Shown: one piece after another, positions 1-10,339 of the stretch | How the letters are laid out: the number at the start of each line of letters is the position of its first letter | Position numbering within the stretch: position 1 is the first letter of the stretch | From: Mycobacterium scrofulaceum | Lineage (GTDB): Bacteria > Actinomycetota > Actinomycetes > Mycobacteriales > Mycobacteriaceae | Assembly: GCF_002086735.1 (NCBI RefSeq) | Contig: NZ_MVIJ01000021.1 | Span: 34,581-98,580 of the forward strand | DNA length: 64,000 bases | Direction of reading: 5' to 3' | Translations under genes and position numbers: made by a program | The notes under the pieces: generated by a model | What the model was told of the DNA's origin: nothing | Seen by the model: only the letters and a program-made list of their open reading frames with translations | Databases searched by the model: none

Positions 1-534
1 CGCGCCCTGCCCCGGGTTCCGGCGGCGGAGCTGGTGATCGCGGAGACCAAACCCACCAACCGGGCCCACGACGAGGCGCGCGCCCGGCTGCGACAGCTCG
101 CCGCCGGGCTGGGGGTGGCCGACCGGGTCCGGTTCGCGGGCACGGTCACCGATGATGAACTGCCCATGCTGCTGCGCTCCGCCGACGTGGTCGCGTGCAC
201 GCCCCGGCGGCCGCCCCGCGCGACGACGGTGCTCCAGGCGATGGCCTGTGGCGTGGTGGTGGTGGCTTTCGGCGTCGGGGTACTCAACGACGCCGTGGTG
301 GACAGCGTCACCGGGCTGGTGCTGTCGCCGGGGTCCCCCCGGCGGCTGTCCACCACGTTGAGAAGCCTGCTCGCGCAGAGCTTTCAGTGCGAGAGCATGG
401 GCTCGGCCGGTCGCAGCCGCGCGCTGTCCCGCTACGCCTGGGACCGGATCGCCCTCGACTGCCTGAACATCTACCGCCAGGTGAGCGCCCCAGTTTGGTC
501 ATCCAGGCGCTTGCAGTCATCGGGAGTCCGGTGA
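1..534 (+). CDS. Glycosyltransferase, GT-B/GT4-like, 5' end missing
   Basis: The frame is open from base 1, so the N-terminal acceptor domain lies outside the window and only about 177 C-terminal residues are present. They look like the nucleotide-sugar-binding half of a GT4 glycosyltransferase: a segment reading GVADRVRFAGTVTDDELPML (donor-domain strand and helix), then LQAMACGVVVVAF, which matches the family EAMACGxPVV loop. The first glutamate of the usual E-x7-E motif appears to be replaced (PRATTVLQAM), so donor specificity cannot be guessed. It ends in TGA 18 bp before the AraC gene. Family assignment is fairly safe; substrate is unknown. Confidence 0.7.
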   Translation, partial: RALPRVPAAELVIAETKPTNRAHDEARARLRQLAAGLGVADRVRFAGTVTDDELPMLLRSADVVACTPRRPPRATTVLQAMACGVVVVAFGVGVLNDAVVDSVTGLVLSPGSPRRLSTTLRSLLAQSFQCESMGSAGRSRALSRYAWDRIALDCLNIYRQVSAPVWSSRRLQSSGVR

Positions 535-552
535 TGCAATATTGACAGCCCA

Positions 553-1665
553 ATGTCCCAGGGGGCGCCAGCCATGACCGCCATGACGAGCATCAGCGAC
601 AACACCCGCCGCAACGGCGCCGCCCGTGCGGTCGGTCAACTGCCCGGCGTGAACCAGGCCGACCCCGGCCCGGCGCCGGCAGACGATGCGGTGCGGCGGA
701 CGCACGGGGCCGCCTCGGCCGTCCGGTATGACCAGTTCCGCACCATCGACGCGCAGGCCGCGCGGCAGTTCTTTGCAGGGGCCTACCAACCCGGCTGGCG
801 CGTCACCGGACTCACCAGCCGCTCCGCGGTTTCGCACCGGCGGTGCGAGGCGGATTCGCTCACGGTCGACGACGTGACGATCCAGGGTCGGGTCGCGCTG
901 GAAATACCGGCCTCCGACACGGTCGTCGTCATCCAGCCGCGGGCGGGGTCGATGAGTGTCGCGGGCGGCCCGCAGGCCACGGGGGAGTTCCCCATACTGG
1001 TGGCCCACGACCTGGCGTGCGTGCTGCAGTGCAACGGCGCGCGGTTCGACGTGGTGAGCATCGCCCCGGACGTGCTGCACAAGGTCGCCGCGGATGGGCG
1101 CGCGCCGATTCCGCAGCAGGTGCGCTTCCTGGACTGGCGGCCCCGCTCGCGCGCGGCCGTGCGGGCGTGGCATCGGGCGCTGGAGTACGTGGCGTCGACC
1201 CTGGCCGGCCCGGACACCCCCCAACAGCCGCTGATCGTGGCGGGGCTGGCGCCGCTGCTGGCCGGCGCGCTGCTGCAGTGCTACCCGTCCAACGTCACGG
1301 AGCTTGACCTGGCGGACGAACCCGTGCCCGAAACGCTCAAGGACGCCGTGTCTTTCATCCATCGGCACGCCGGCGAGGACGTCAGCATCAACGACGTGGC
1401 CGCCGCCGTGCACCTGACGCCCCGCGCGGTGCAGTACCTCTTCCGCCGCCAACTCGATAGCACGCCAACGGAATACATTCGCCGCGTGCGACTCAGCCGC
1501 GCCCATCAGGAGCTGTTGGCCGGCGCGCCGCCCAACACGACCGTCACCGAGATTGCCCAGCGCTGGGGTTTCGCGCACACGGGCAGGTTCGCAGTGCTCT
1601 ACCGGCAGACGTACGGACAGAGCCCGCATACCACCCTCCGACACATGACCCCGCCGCCGTCCTGA
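553..1665 (+). CDS. AraC-family transcriptional regulator
   Basis: 370 residues. The N-terminal two thirds (about 50-230) resemble the AraC-binding-like sensor domain found in mycobacterial and Rhodococcus AraC proteins. The C-terminal 100 residues carry both AraC helix-turn-helix units: DVSINDVAAAVHLTPRAVQY followed by RVRLSRAHQELL, and TVTEIAQRWGFAHTGRFAVL ending in YGQSPHTTLR. It starts 18 bp after the glycosyltransferase; ATGs at 574 and 583 are also possible, and the first 35 residues are poorly conserved in character. The ligand and targets are not visible from the sequence. No obvious partner operon lies next to it. Confidence 0.85.
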   Translation: MSQGAPAMTAMTSISDNTRRNGAARAVGQLPGVNQADPGPAPADDAVRRTHGAASAVRYDQFRTIDAQAARQFFAGAYQPGWRVTGLTSRSAVSHRRCEADSLTVDDVTIQGRVALEIPASDTVVVIQPRAGSMSVAGGPQATGEFPILVAHDLACVLQCNGARFDVVSIAPDVLHKVAADGRAPIPQQVRFLDWRPRSRAAVRAWHRALEYVASTLAGPDTPQQPLIVAGLAPLLAGALLQCYPSNVTELDLADEPVPETLKDAVSFIHRHAGEDVSINDVAAAVHLTPRAVQYLFRRQLDSTPTEYIRRVRLSRAHQELLAGAPPNTTVTEIAQRWGFAHTGRFAVLYRQTYGQSPHTTLRHMTPPPS

Positions 1666-2023
1666 CCCGGCTGTTGTCACCCGACCGTTATGGTCCGGCT
1701 GCCGTGCGCACAACACGCCGCTGAGCTCCAGGTCAGGCCCATCGCGTTCACCCCGCGTCGCACCGGGCGCCGGCTGCCCGCGATGTCGGGGAAAACGACG
1801 AAGCGAAAGTGAATTTCGCGCGTCGAGTTCTGCGCGATACGCCTGGTTGAGCCCTGATCGGGGCGAGTGGCCGGCCGTACGGTGTCGTGCATACGCGCCG
1901 ACGGGGGTTTTTGCGGGTAGGCTGGGGTCAGGTTGAGTCCCCAGCTGCCGTTATCAACGGGCGCAATTCGGACACCGTCGTCGCTCGCCCTGCTCACCAC
2001 AATCCCTGAAGGGCGCACTCAAC
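1666..2023. other. Intergenic region, AraC gene to STAS gene
   Basis: 358 bp with no convincing gene. A 113-codon minus-strand ORF crosses it but has arginine-rich, non-family composition and runs into the STAS coding region. TAGGCT at 1918-1923 could be a -10 element for the STAS gene, without a clear -35 element. Otherwise I see nothing recognisable. Confidence 0.4.
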
Positions 2024-2554
2024 ATGACTGCTCTAGCTGATCTGCATACATCTGATCCCCATACACCCGAGCCCCATACACCCGAGCTGCTCGGACAACC
2101 GCGCAGCAGGTACCAAATCGATTGCGCCGGAGCGCAAATCCACGTGCACGCCCGCAGTGTGGCCACCGTCCTGCGCATCGATGGCGAGGTCGACGCGGCC
2201 AACACCAACCTGGTCACCGAGACGATTCGCCGCTTTTCGCGGCTGAAGGCCCCGCTCATCCTCGACCTCAGCGGCCTGGATTTCCTTGCGGGGTCGGGCC
2301 TTCGGGCGCTACTGGTCCTCGACGAGGAGCACCGGCGGGCGCGGCTGCGATACTGCGTGGTCGGCGGCACGGCGCTGCGCCGGCTCACCCGGGTGGTGCC
2401 CGACCACGGACTGCCCATCGCCGACTCGGTCGCATCGGCCCTTTCGCGCATCGAAGGCGCCACGACCGCGCGCCGTCGGTTGGTTTCGGGCCCGGCCCGC
2501 CAGCACGAACCGCAGCGCGACGCGTCGACGCGACTTCGGGGGCTGGCCTCCTGA
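2024..2554 (+). CDS. STAS-domain protein, anti-anti-sigma factor type
   Basis: 176 residues. After a 40-residue N-terminal tail the body is a STAS domain: SVATVLRIDGEVDAANTNLV (first strands), LILDLSGLDFLAGSGL (the loop that carries the phosphorylatable serine in SpoIIAA-type proteins) and the closing strand and helix. Members of this family bind anti-sigma kinases in partner-switching systems that release alternative sigma factors such as SigF. No kinase or sigma gene is adjacent, so its partner is unknown. The N-terminal tail contains the repeat HTPEP/HTPEL, encoded by a perfect tandem duplication. The C-terminal 35 residues are basic and look disordered. Confidence 0.8.
   Translation: MTALADLHTSDPHTPEPHTPELLGQPRSRYQIDCAGAQIHVHARSVATVLRIDGEVDAANTNLVTETIRRFSRLKAPLILDLSGLDFLAGSGLRALLVLDEEHRRARLRYCVVGGTALRRLTRVVPDHGLPIADSVASALSRIEGATTARRRLVSGPARQHEPQRDASTRLRGLAS
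2057..2086 (+). repeat. Perfect 15-bp tandem duplication inside the STAS gene
   Basis: CCCCATACACCCGAG occurs twice back to back, with a degenerate third copy just upstream. In frame it adds PHTPE units to the N-terminal tail of the STAS protein, so copy changes would alter tail length by five residues without shifting the frame. Confidence 0.9.
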
Positions 2555-2576
2555 GAGCCCGCGTCCTGGGAACCCA

Positions 2577-3947
2577 CTAGCCGCGCAAGCGGCGCATCAA
2601 CTCCTCGGCGGCGCGCCGGCCACTGGCCATGGCGCCGTGCACGGTGGCCGGATTGTCGACGCCGACCGCTTCGCCAGCCAGGTAGAGCCGGTCACCGATC
2701 GGCTCCTGCAGCCGGCGCCGGTCGTCCAGGCCGGAGCCGGGTGCGTGAAATGAGTAGGCGCCGCGCGCGTACGGGTCGGTGCTCCAGTTCGACGTCTTGA
2801 CCTCGACCGGCGAGGCGTCGTCGCCGAAGAGCCGGTGCGCGATGGGTCGCGCGGTGGCCACCAGTTCACCCGATGCCGCGGATTCCACCGCGCGCCCACG
2901 GCCGCCGGCGTTGAAGGCCAACACAATCGGGCCCGCGTTCGCGGGCAGGGTGAACCATTGGGCCCACCAGCCGTTGTCGGCGCTCAGGTATTGGTAGAAG
3001 GCGTTGTCCACCGTCCAGCCGCGCCGGTCGAAGCGGAAGAAACTCTTGGACAGCACCCCGAAGCCCAAGGCGTCGATCGCGTGGCGGTGGGGCCCGGGCA
3101 GCGGCGGGTCGAAGGCGATCGCACCGGCTTTCAGCACGCCGAGCGGAACGGTGACGATCGCCGCCGGTCCCGAAAACGACCGCTCCGTCGTCCGCACGAC
3201 GACGGTGTCACCGCGCTGCGCTACCGCGGTCACCGGCGTGTTCAGCTCGATCCGAAGGCCGTCGGCGAGCAGCTTCGGCAGGGCGTCGTAGCCGTTCGTG
3301 ACCACAACCTGGTCGCCACCGGTGTAGTCGCCCTCGTCGAATGTGATGGCGGACAGCTGATCCGCGTCGGCGGCGAACTCGTCCTCGATCTCGGTGGTGA
3401 GGTAGAAGGCCAACTCGGCACGGCCGGAGGTGGACAGCGTGGCGCCGCCGGCCGCGGCGTCGATCGCGGCGGCCAGGCTGCCGCCGTCGACCCGATAACG
3501 CGCCCGCTCCACGAACGCGCGCCACAGGGTCGGGTCGTAGTCGAGCCGTGGCAGTCTGGGATCGATCACGAGCCTGGCCCAGCTGTAGTAGTCGGTCGTG
3601 GCCAGCTGCGCCCGCGCCTGCCGCGCGAGCTCGGTCAGCGGGTTGTCCGCCGTGCCGTGGATCCACGACGCGCCCATCTCCAGCGGTGCGCCCCAGTCGC
3701 GGTCGGTGTGCACGCGGCCGCCGATGCGGTCGCGTGCTTCGATCACCCGCACCGGCCAGCCCGCGCCGGCGAGGCTGCGCGCGGCGGACAGTCCGGCCAT
3801 CCCGGCGCCGATGACCAGCACCGACCGGGTGTCCGGCCGCGTCGGGCGCGCGGACGGCGGGCGCCGCGGCGCGCAGGCGGCCGGCAGGGCGCCGCCCGCC
3901 ACGCCGACGGTCGCCGCGATGAATTCCCGACGGGATATCGGGTACAC
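2577..3947 (-). CDS. Flavin amine oxidase with Tat/lipoprotein signal
   Basis: 456 residues from a GTG start. The N-terminus has a twin-arginine motif (SRREFIAA, residues 5-12), a hydrophobic stretch and a lipobox-like LPAAC with cysteine 25, so the protein is probably exported folded with bound FAD and lipid-anchored outside the membrane. The FAD Rossmann motif VLVIGAGMAGLSAA is at about 44, followed by the family signature EARDRIGGRVHT; the C-terminal FAD contact region reads LYLAGEAVG. Members oxidise primary amines or polyamines to aldehydes with H2O2. It is divergent from the hydrolase at 4070. Substrate is not deducible. Confidence 0.87.
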   Translation of the reverse strand: MYPISRREFIAATVGVAGGALPAACAPRRPPSARPTRPDTRSVLVIGAGMAGLSAARSLAGAGWPVRVIEARDRIGGRVHTDRDWGAPLEMGASWIHGTADNPLTELARQARAQLATTDYYSWARLVIDPRLPRLDYDPTLWRAFVERARYRVDGGSLAAAIDAAAGGATLSTSGRAELAFYLTTEIEDEFAADADQLSAITFDEGDYTGGDQVVVTNGYDALPKLLADGLRIELNTPVTAVAQRGDTVVVRTTERSFSGPAAIVTVPLGVLKAGAIAFDPPLPGPHRHAIDALGFGVLSKSFFRFDRRGWTVDNAFYQYLSADNGWWAQWFTLPANAGPIVLAFNAGGRGRAVESAASGELVATARPIAHRLFGDDASPVEVKTSNWSTDPYARGAYSFHAPGSGLDDRRRLQEPIGDRLYLAGEAVGVDNPATVHGAMASGRRAAEELMRRLRG

Positions 3948-4069
3948 GGGTGTTAGCGTCTCACACAGAAATCGTTTGCCGGATTTACCGAATCCGAACG
4001 GACCTTAGGGATAAACTTGCGACAGTCCTTAACTGCGGCGACGCGGCCGCGTTCGACGGGGGAGCGGCG

Positions 4070-5026
4070 ATGAGTGCTCGACGATCGGTTCGGACGGTCG
4101 ACCCCTACCCCGACGCGTTGCCGCCCAGCCGGGCCGTGACCGTGCGGGCGACCGACGGCACCCGCCTGCACGCCGAGGTGTTCGGGCCGCCCGACGGCTA
4201 TCCGATCGTCCTGACGCACGGCATCACGTGCGCCATCCGGGCCTGGGCCTACCAGATCGCGGACCTGGCCGGCGACTACCGGGTGATCGCCTTCGACCAT
4301 CGCGGGCACGGGCGCAGCGGAATGCCCCGGCGCGACGGGTACAGCATCAAACACCTTGCCTCCGACCTGAATTCGGTGCTGGACGCGACGCTGGCGCCGC
4401 ACGAGCGCGCCGTGCTGGCCGGCCACTCGATGGGCGGCATCACGATCGCCGCATGGTCGTCGCGCTACCGGCACATGGTTCGCCGGCGCGCCGACGCCGT
4501 CGCGCTGATCAACACCACGACCGGCGACCTGGTCCGCAAGGTGCAGCTGTTGCCGGTGCCGCACGGGCTGTCCCCGGCCCGGGTCGCGGCCGCCCGCGCG
4601 CTGATCAACGCATTCGGCGGAGTCCCGATCCCCGGCGCCGCCCGCCTCCCGAGCCGGTACCTGATCGGGATACTGGCGGTGGGCCGCGACGCCGACCCCG
4701 GCGTCGCCAGGATCGTCCATCGGTTCTTCGAGCAGACGTCGCCCGCGGGGCGCGCCGGTTGCGCCAGGATGCTGGTCGCGGCGCTGGGGTCGCGCCACCT
4801 GGAGCTGGACGGTCTGACCGTGCCGACGCTGGTCATCGGGAGCGAACGCGACCGTCTGACCCCGATCAGCCAGGCCCGCAGGATCGCGGGCACCGCGCCG
4901 AACGTCGTCGGCCTGGTCGAGTTGCCCGGCGGGCACTGCTCGATGCTGGAGCACCCGCGCGAGGTGAACCGCCACCTGCGGGCGCTCACCGAATCGGTGA
5001 CCCGGGACGTGCGGATCAGTTCATAG
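4070..5026 (+). CDS. hpx: Alpha/beta hydrolase, Hpx-like (Rv3171c type)
   Basis: 318 residues from ATG 4070, chosen because GGGGGAG sits 5-11 bases upstream; the frame is open further upstream without a ribosome site. Alpha/beta-hydrolase features are clear: oxyanion HG (THG, 49-51), nucleophile elbow GHSMGG with Ser120, an acid-bearing loop GSERDRLTP and catalytic His in [10 protein letters not shown]. Its position next to aofH, tail to tail with a 6-bp overlap, matches Rv3171c (called a non-heme haloperoxidase in M. tuberculosis). The haloperoxidase name is historical; most relatives are esterases or lyases of unknown substrate. Confidence 0.82.
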   Translation: MSARRSVRTVDPYPDALPPSRAVTVRATDGTRLHAEVFGPPDGYPIVLTHGITCAIRAWAYQIADLAGDYRVIAFDHRGHGRSGMPRRDGYSIKHLASDLNSVLDATLAPHERAVLAGHSMGGITIAAWSSRYRHMVRRRADAVALINTTTGDLVRKVQLLPVPHGLSPARVAAARALINAFGGVPIPGAARLPSRYLIGILAVGRDADPGVARIVHRFFEQTSPAGRAGCARMLVAALGSRHLELDGLTVPTLVIGSERDRLTPISQARRIAGTAPNVVGLVELPGGHCSMLEHPREVNRHLRALTESVTRDVRISS

Positions 5027-6373
5027 CAGGGCGGTGATCTCGGCGGCCGCCCGCTGACCGGACCGCACGGCGCCGTCGAGGAACCCGGTCCACTCGTCCG
5101 CGGTCTCGGTGCCGGCCCAGTGAATGGGCCCGACCGGCTCGCGCAGCCACGGCCCGAACCGTGTCCACGATCCCGGGGGGACCGCGGCGGTGGGGCCGCC
5201 GGGAGCGAATTGCTCGGCGCCCCAACGATGATCGACATAGTCCAGCGGTTTGAGCGCGTCGTCGCCGAACAGGGTCGCGAAGCAGCGCAACGTGTCGTCG
5301 CGCCGCTGCTCCGGGGACAGCGAGTCGAACGCGCGCGCGTCGACGAAGCCCATCAGGATGCCCGGCCCGTCGGCGTGCGGGCTGACGTCGAAGGTGATGA
5401 ACACCGGCCCGGTGTCGGAGAGTGCCTGGCCGGAAAAGCCATTGGCGCGCCAGAACGGCGTGGAATAGGCCGCGTAGGCCTTGCTGAGCCGGCCCTGCGG
5501 CCAGTGCTCGGCGAGTTGGTGGTACTCGGCGGGCAGCGGGGGAGCGAACTCGATCGACGCCCGGTGGGCGGGCGGCACCGCGACGACGACGAATCCGGCC
5601 TCGGCCTGGCCGACGTCGGTGGTGACGGTCACGCCGGCGCCGTGTCGGTCGATGCGGCGGACCGGCGCGCCCAGCACGACCCGGGTGCCCAGCTCGGCGG
5701 CCGCGGCCTCGGCGATCTGCTGGGTGCCGCCCGGGAAACGGTCCTGCTGGGCGCCGTTCTCGACGTCGAGCAGCCGGTCCAGCCCGCCCGCGGCGTGCGT
5801 GTAGCGGGCCGCGTGCAGCATCGACACGTCGTCGGGTTCGCAGCCCCAGGTCACCCGGGCCACGATCGCCAGCAGATCGCGCGACGAGGCGGTGGCGCGC
5901 ACCGAACGCAGCCAGCCGCCGAGCGACAGCCCGTCGAGCTCGCGCGCCCGGCGCGCGTCCCACGGCGCCGACACCGGGATGCTGCGGGCGATCCGGTCGA
6001 ATTGCCAACGCAACCGGCCGATGTCGAGCAGGCCGGTCAGCGAAAGCTTCGGGATGGTGCCGCGGTAGGAATGCGTCCAGCCGCGCCAATGGATCACGTT
6101 CTTGCCGTCGTGGTGGGTCGGTACGGTTCCGACGTCGAGCTCCGCGGCCAGCGCCAACACCGCGTCCTGCGTCGGGCCGACGAACGTGCCCCCCAGGTCG
6201 GCGGGCAGCCCCGCCACGCTGCCGGTGAACGACCGGCCGCCGACGCGGTCGCGGCCCTCGAAGACCACCACGTCGTGGCCCTGGCGGGCCAGCTCGCGCG
6301 CCGCGGCGAGCCCCGCAAAGCCGGCGCCGACCACGACTACGTCGACGATCCACGGCGGATTTGGCACGCGCAC
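5021..6373 (-). CDS. aofH: Flavin monoamine oxidase AofH (Rv3170 type)
   Basis: 450 residues, GTG start. FAD-binding Rossmann motif [18 protein letters not shown] at about 12-29, then [14 protein letters not shown] and [11 protein letters not shown], typical of the MAO-A/B-like group. The C-terminal FAD region reads [20 protein letters not shown]. Unlike the amine oxidase at 2577 it has no signal peptide, so it should be cytosolic. Family members deaminate amines using O2 and yield aldehyde, ammonia and H2O2. The order hpx / aofH / Rv3169-like / Rv3168-like is the same as in M. tuberculosis, which supports orthology. Confidence 0.9.
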   Translation of the reverse strand: MRVPNPPWIVDVVVVGAGFAGLAAARELARQGHDVVVFEGRDRVGGRSFTGSVAGLPADLGGTFVGPTQDAVLALAAELDVGTVPTHHDGKNVIHWRGWTHSYRGTIPKLSLTGLLDIGRLRWQFDRIARSIPVSAPWDARRARELDGLSLGGWLRSVRATASSRDLLAIVARVTWGCEPDDVSMLHAARYTHAAGGLDRLLDVENGAQQDRFPGGTQQIAEAAAAELGTRVVLGAPVRRIDRHGAGVTVTTDVGQAEAGFVVVAVPPAHRASIEFAPPLPAEYHQLAEHWPQGRLSKAYAAYSTPFWRANGFSGQALSDTGPVFITFDVSPHADGPGILMGFVDARAFDSLSPEQRRDDTLRCFATLFGDDALKPLDYVDHRWGAEQFAPGGPTAAVPPGSWTRFGPWLREPVGPIHWAGTETADEWTGFLDGAVRSGQRAAAEITALL

Positions 6374-6455
6374 CAGTCAACCGCATTTCCGCGGATTCGT
6401 ACGGCAAATGCCTACACCCGCGGACGCCGGCTGGTTGGCCGAGATGGCCCGAGAA

Positions 6456-7579
6456 CTACGGGGCGACGGTCAGCCAGTCGGCGAACCCGGACGGGTCGTG
6501 GCGGCCCAGCGCGCCGTGCTCGTAAAGACCCCAGCCCTCTTGGGGTGCGCCGTCACCGTCGCGGCACACGGCGCGGCCGACGTGGTCGATGACGCCGAAG
6601 CCCGACCGCGCGACGATCGCCGGGTCGGTCATGTCGTAGGTGCGGCGTTCGACGAACTTCTCGCCCTTCCACATGCCGTGCAGCCAGTCCGAGTCGCCGC
6701 CGTAACCGCCGCCGACGTGGATGGGCACCGGCAGCTTTGACTCGACGTCGAAGTGCACCGGCGTGCCGTCGGGCGCGGTGGCGTCGATGGTCGCCCCGGT
6801 GGGGATGCGGGTGCCGGAGCGGTAGTGGATCTTGACCTGCGGCCAGCCGAGTTGCTCGACGCGGCCGTCGCGCCAGATCCGGGTGCAGTCGTTGAGCGAG
6901 CGGAAGCCGTTGGGCTCCTCCTGGATGATGAGCACGATGGCGAAGTCGTCGAACGCCATCGGCACGTACAGCCACCACATCCCCTCGAACGGGGGGTCGG
7001 CGGGCCGCCCCGCCGGCTCGGGCTCGCCGATCGGCCTGATGCCCCAGGACCGGTCGCGGCTGCCCAGCCAGGTCGCGGGGTCGACGGCGATCTCCTCGCC
7101 GTCGACGGCGATGCGGCCGCTCCAGCTGCCGAGCTGGGCGAACCGCTGCGCATCCAGCGTCACCCGGTTGCCCGACCGCAGCACGTGCGGCTGCTCCTGC
7201 ACGACGTCGAACAGCCCCTCCCAGGTGAGATCGGCTGCGATCCCTTCGGTTTCGTCGAGGACGAGCCGCAGCTTGCGCAGCGGCTCGATGACCTCGATGC
7301 GGTAGCCGTTGACGCGCTGGTTGAGCCGGTCTTGGTCGATGGCGTCGCACAGGTGCACCGCGGTCTGGGTGTCCCCGCGCCGGACCAGGAAGAACGCGTC
7401 CTTGACGCCGAGGTTGGGGTAGTAGCCGATGCCGCTGATGACGAAGATGTTCCCGGTGCGGTCGTGCGCGTTGAAGTAGGAGCGGTCATAGAAGTTGCGG
7501 TCCGAGGAGCCCGGCCACGCGATCGGCTGCGGGATCTGATGAACCGGGAACTCGTCGAGCGGGCCGAGTGAATGCGGCA

Positions 7580-7580
<1 letters not shown>
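6456..7580 (-). CDS. Conserved protein, Rv3169-like, unknown function
   Basis: 374 residues, ATG start overlapping the stop of the upstream kinase-like gene by one base (TAATG), so the two are translationally coupled. The sequence is rich in aromatic residues and beta-strand patterns (FDDFAIVLIIQEEPNG, WLHGMWKGEKFVERRTYDM), resembling large soluble beta-barrel proteins of the Rv3169 family often found beside acyl-CoA or steroid catabolism genes. No signal peptide, membrane segment or known catalytic motif is visible. No function should be assigned beyond partnership with the phosphotransferase-like gene. Confidence 0.75.
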
Positions 7581-8812
<1,232 letters not shown>

Positions 8813-8835
8813 TTACGATACGGTAGGTAGCGTTA
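8813..8835. promoter_or_regulatory. Quasi-palindrome, probable TetR operator
   Basis: ACGATAC-N5-GTAGCGT (8815-8833) has half-sites that match at 6 of 7 positions and sits directly in front of the TetR start codon in the 73-bp divergent region shared with the kinase-like gene. TetR genes placed this way usually autoregulate and repress the divergent gene. TTGAGAC is also repeated twice (8777 and 8793 region). The operator call is inferred from symmetry and position only. Confidence 0.5.
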
Positions 8836-9449
8836 TGAAAGCAGACCCGCCCGCCCTTGACAAGGCCCTTGAGAAGGCGCCCGGCGCAGGCCGCCCGCGG
8901 GACCCGCGGATCGACTCGGCCATCCTATCGGCGACCGCGGAACTGCTTGTCCAAATGGGCTATTCCAGCCTGAGCCTGGCCGCGGTCGCCGAGCGCGCGG
9001 GAACCACGAAGTCGGCGCTGTACCGACGCTGGTCGAGCAAGGCCGAACTGGTGCACGAGGCGGCCTTCCCGGTTGCGCCGACCGCGCTGCAGGCGCCGGC
9101 CGGGGACATCGCCGCCGACATCAGGATGATGATCGAGGCCACCCGCGACGTCTTCACCACCCCGGTCGTTCGCGCCGCGCTGCCTGGGCTGGTGGCCGAC
9201 ATGACGGCCGATCCCGCGCTGAACGCCCGGGTGATGTCCCGGTTCGCGGACCTGTTCGCGACGGTGCGGGTGCGCCTGAGCGACGCCGTCGATCGGGGCG
9301 AGGCCCACCCCGACGTCGACCCGGACCGGTTGATCGAGCTGATTGGGGGAGCCACCATGCTGCGCATGCTGCTGCGCCCGGAGGAGGAACTCGACGACGC
9401 GTGGGTGGAGCAGACCACCGCCATCGTCGTGCACGGGGTGACGCGGTGA
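8835..9449 (+). CDS. TetR-family regulator, Rv3167c-like
   Basis: 204 residues from ATG 8835. The N-terminal HTH domain is intact: AILSATAELLVQMGYSSLSL, AVAERAGTTKSALYRRWSSK and a helix into the ligand-binding domain (AELVHEA). The C-terminal half is all-helical, as usual for the family. Position between the Rv3168-like gene and the moxR3 region corresponds to Rv3167c of M. tuberculosis, a regulator linked in published work to host cell death and lipid phenotypes. It overlaps the SDR gene by GTGA, so it is co-translated with it. Ligand unknown. Confidence 0.85.
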   Translation: MKADPPALDKALEKAPGAGRPRDPRIDSAILSATAELLVQMGYSSLSLAAVAERAGTTKSALYRRWSSKAELVHEAAFPVAPTALQAPAGDIAADIRMMIEATRDVFTTPVVRAALPGLVADMTADPALNARVMSRFADLFATVRVRLSDAVDRGEAHPDVDPDRLIELIGGATMLRMLLRPEEELDDAWVEQTTAIVVHGVTR

Positions 9450-10339
9450 CGGGGCGGCTGGCCGGCCGGGCCGCGATCGTCACCGGCGGTAGCCGCGGAC
9501 TGGGCCGCGCGATCGCGCTGGCGCTGGCGGCCGACGGTGCCGCGGTGGCGGTGGCGGGGCGCACCGAGCAGGTGTGGGACGAGCGGTTGCCGGGAACCAT
9601 CGGGGAGACGGTCGCCGAGATCGAGGCGGCGGGCGGGCGCGCGGTGGCGGTGCGGGCCGACCTGACCGACCGCGACGACATCGCCCGGTTGGTGGCCTCG
9701 GCGCGAGATACCTTGGGGCCCCTCACGATTCTGGTGAACAACGCGGCCTTCACCGCGCCGGGCCGGCCCCCGGCGCCGGGCGCAGAGCCTCGCGCGAAGT
9801 CCGCGTCGGGCGGCACCAAGGCCGCCAAGGCCGCGTCGGGCGGCGCCAAACCGGGCTGGCCCGGATTCGTCAGCATCCCGCTGGCCGCGTATCGCCGACA
9901 TTTCGACATCGCGGTGTTCGCCGCCTACGAGCTGATGCAGCTGGTGTGCCCCGACATGATCGAGGCGGGCGGCGGGGCGATCATCAACATCTCCTCGGTC
10001 GCCTCGAGGATCCCCGGCAACGGGCCGTACCCCGACCGCAGCGGTGGCGTGCTGCCCGGCTACGGCGGTTCCAAGGCTGCGCTCGAGCACCTGACCCAGT
10101 GCGCGGCATACGATCTCGCCGACCATCGCATCGCCGTCAACGCCCTGTCACCGTCGAAGCCGATCCTGACTCCGGGGCTGGCCTACTATGCCCGCGAGTT
10201 CGACGAAACGGCGGAGTCCGACGAATTCGCCCGTGCGGCAGTCGAACTGGCTCTGGTCGACCCCGCCGAGGTCACCGGCCGCACGATCGGCCATCTGCAG
10301 GTTCTCGACGGCAGCTTCCGGCCTTTCCAGCCCGACTAG
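9446..10339 (+). CDS. Short-chain dehydrogenase/reductase
   Basis: 297 residues from GTG 9446, whose GTGA overlaps the TetR stop. Rossmann motif AAIVTGGSRGLGRAIA at about 9-24, NNAA at the fourth strand, catalytic Ser in INISS and Tyr-x3-Lys in YGGSKAAL. NAD(P) preference is not certain. An extra low-complexity loop of about 40 residues after NNAAF contains the lysine/alanine/glycine repeats AKSASGGTKAAKAASGGAK, unusual for the family; at DNA level a 14-bp block (from 9801 and 9831) repeats at a 30-bp interval. It overlaps the 3' end of the convergent methyltransferase by 4 bp. Substrate unknown. Confidence 0.87.
   Translation: MTGRLAGRAAIVTGGSRGLGRAIALALAADGAAVAVAGRTEQVWDERLPGTIGETVAEIEAAGGRAVAVRADLTDRDDIARLVASARDTLGPLTILVNNAAFTAPGRPPAPGAEPRAKSASGGTKAAKAASGGAKPGWPGFVSIPLAAYRRHFDIAVFAAYELMQLVCPDMIEAGGGAIINISSVASRIPGNGPYPDRSGGVLPGYGGSKAALEHLTQCAAYDLADHRIAVNALSPSKPILTPGLAYYAREFDETAESDEFARAAVELALVDPAEVTGRTIGHLQVLDGSFRPFQPD

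Noticed and set aside
517..1716. 399-codon minus-strand frame opposite the AraC gene
   Set aside because: Shadow of the AraC reading frame; arginine/glycine/histidine-rich with no family features.
1677..2018. 113-codon minus-strand gene in the AraC-STAS gap
   Set aside because: No ribosome site, no conserved character, and it depends on a start close to the STAS promoter region.
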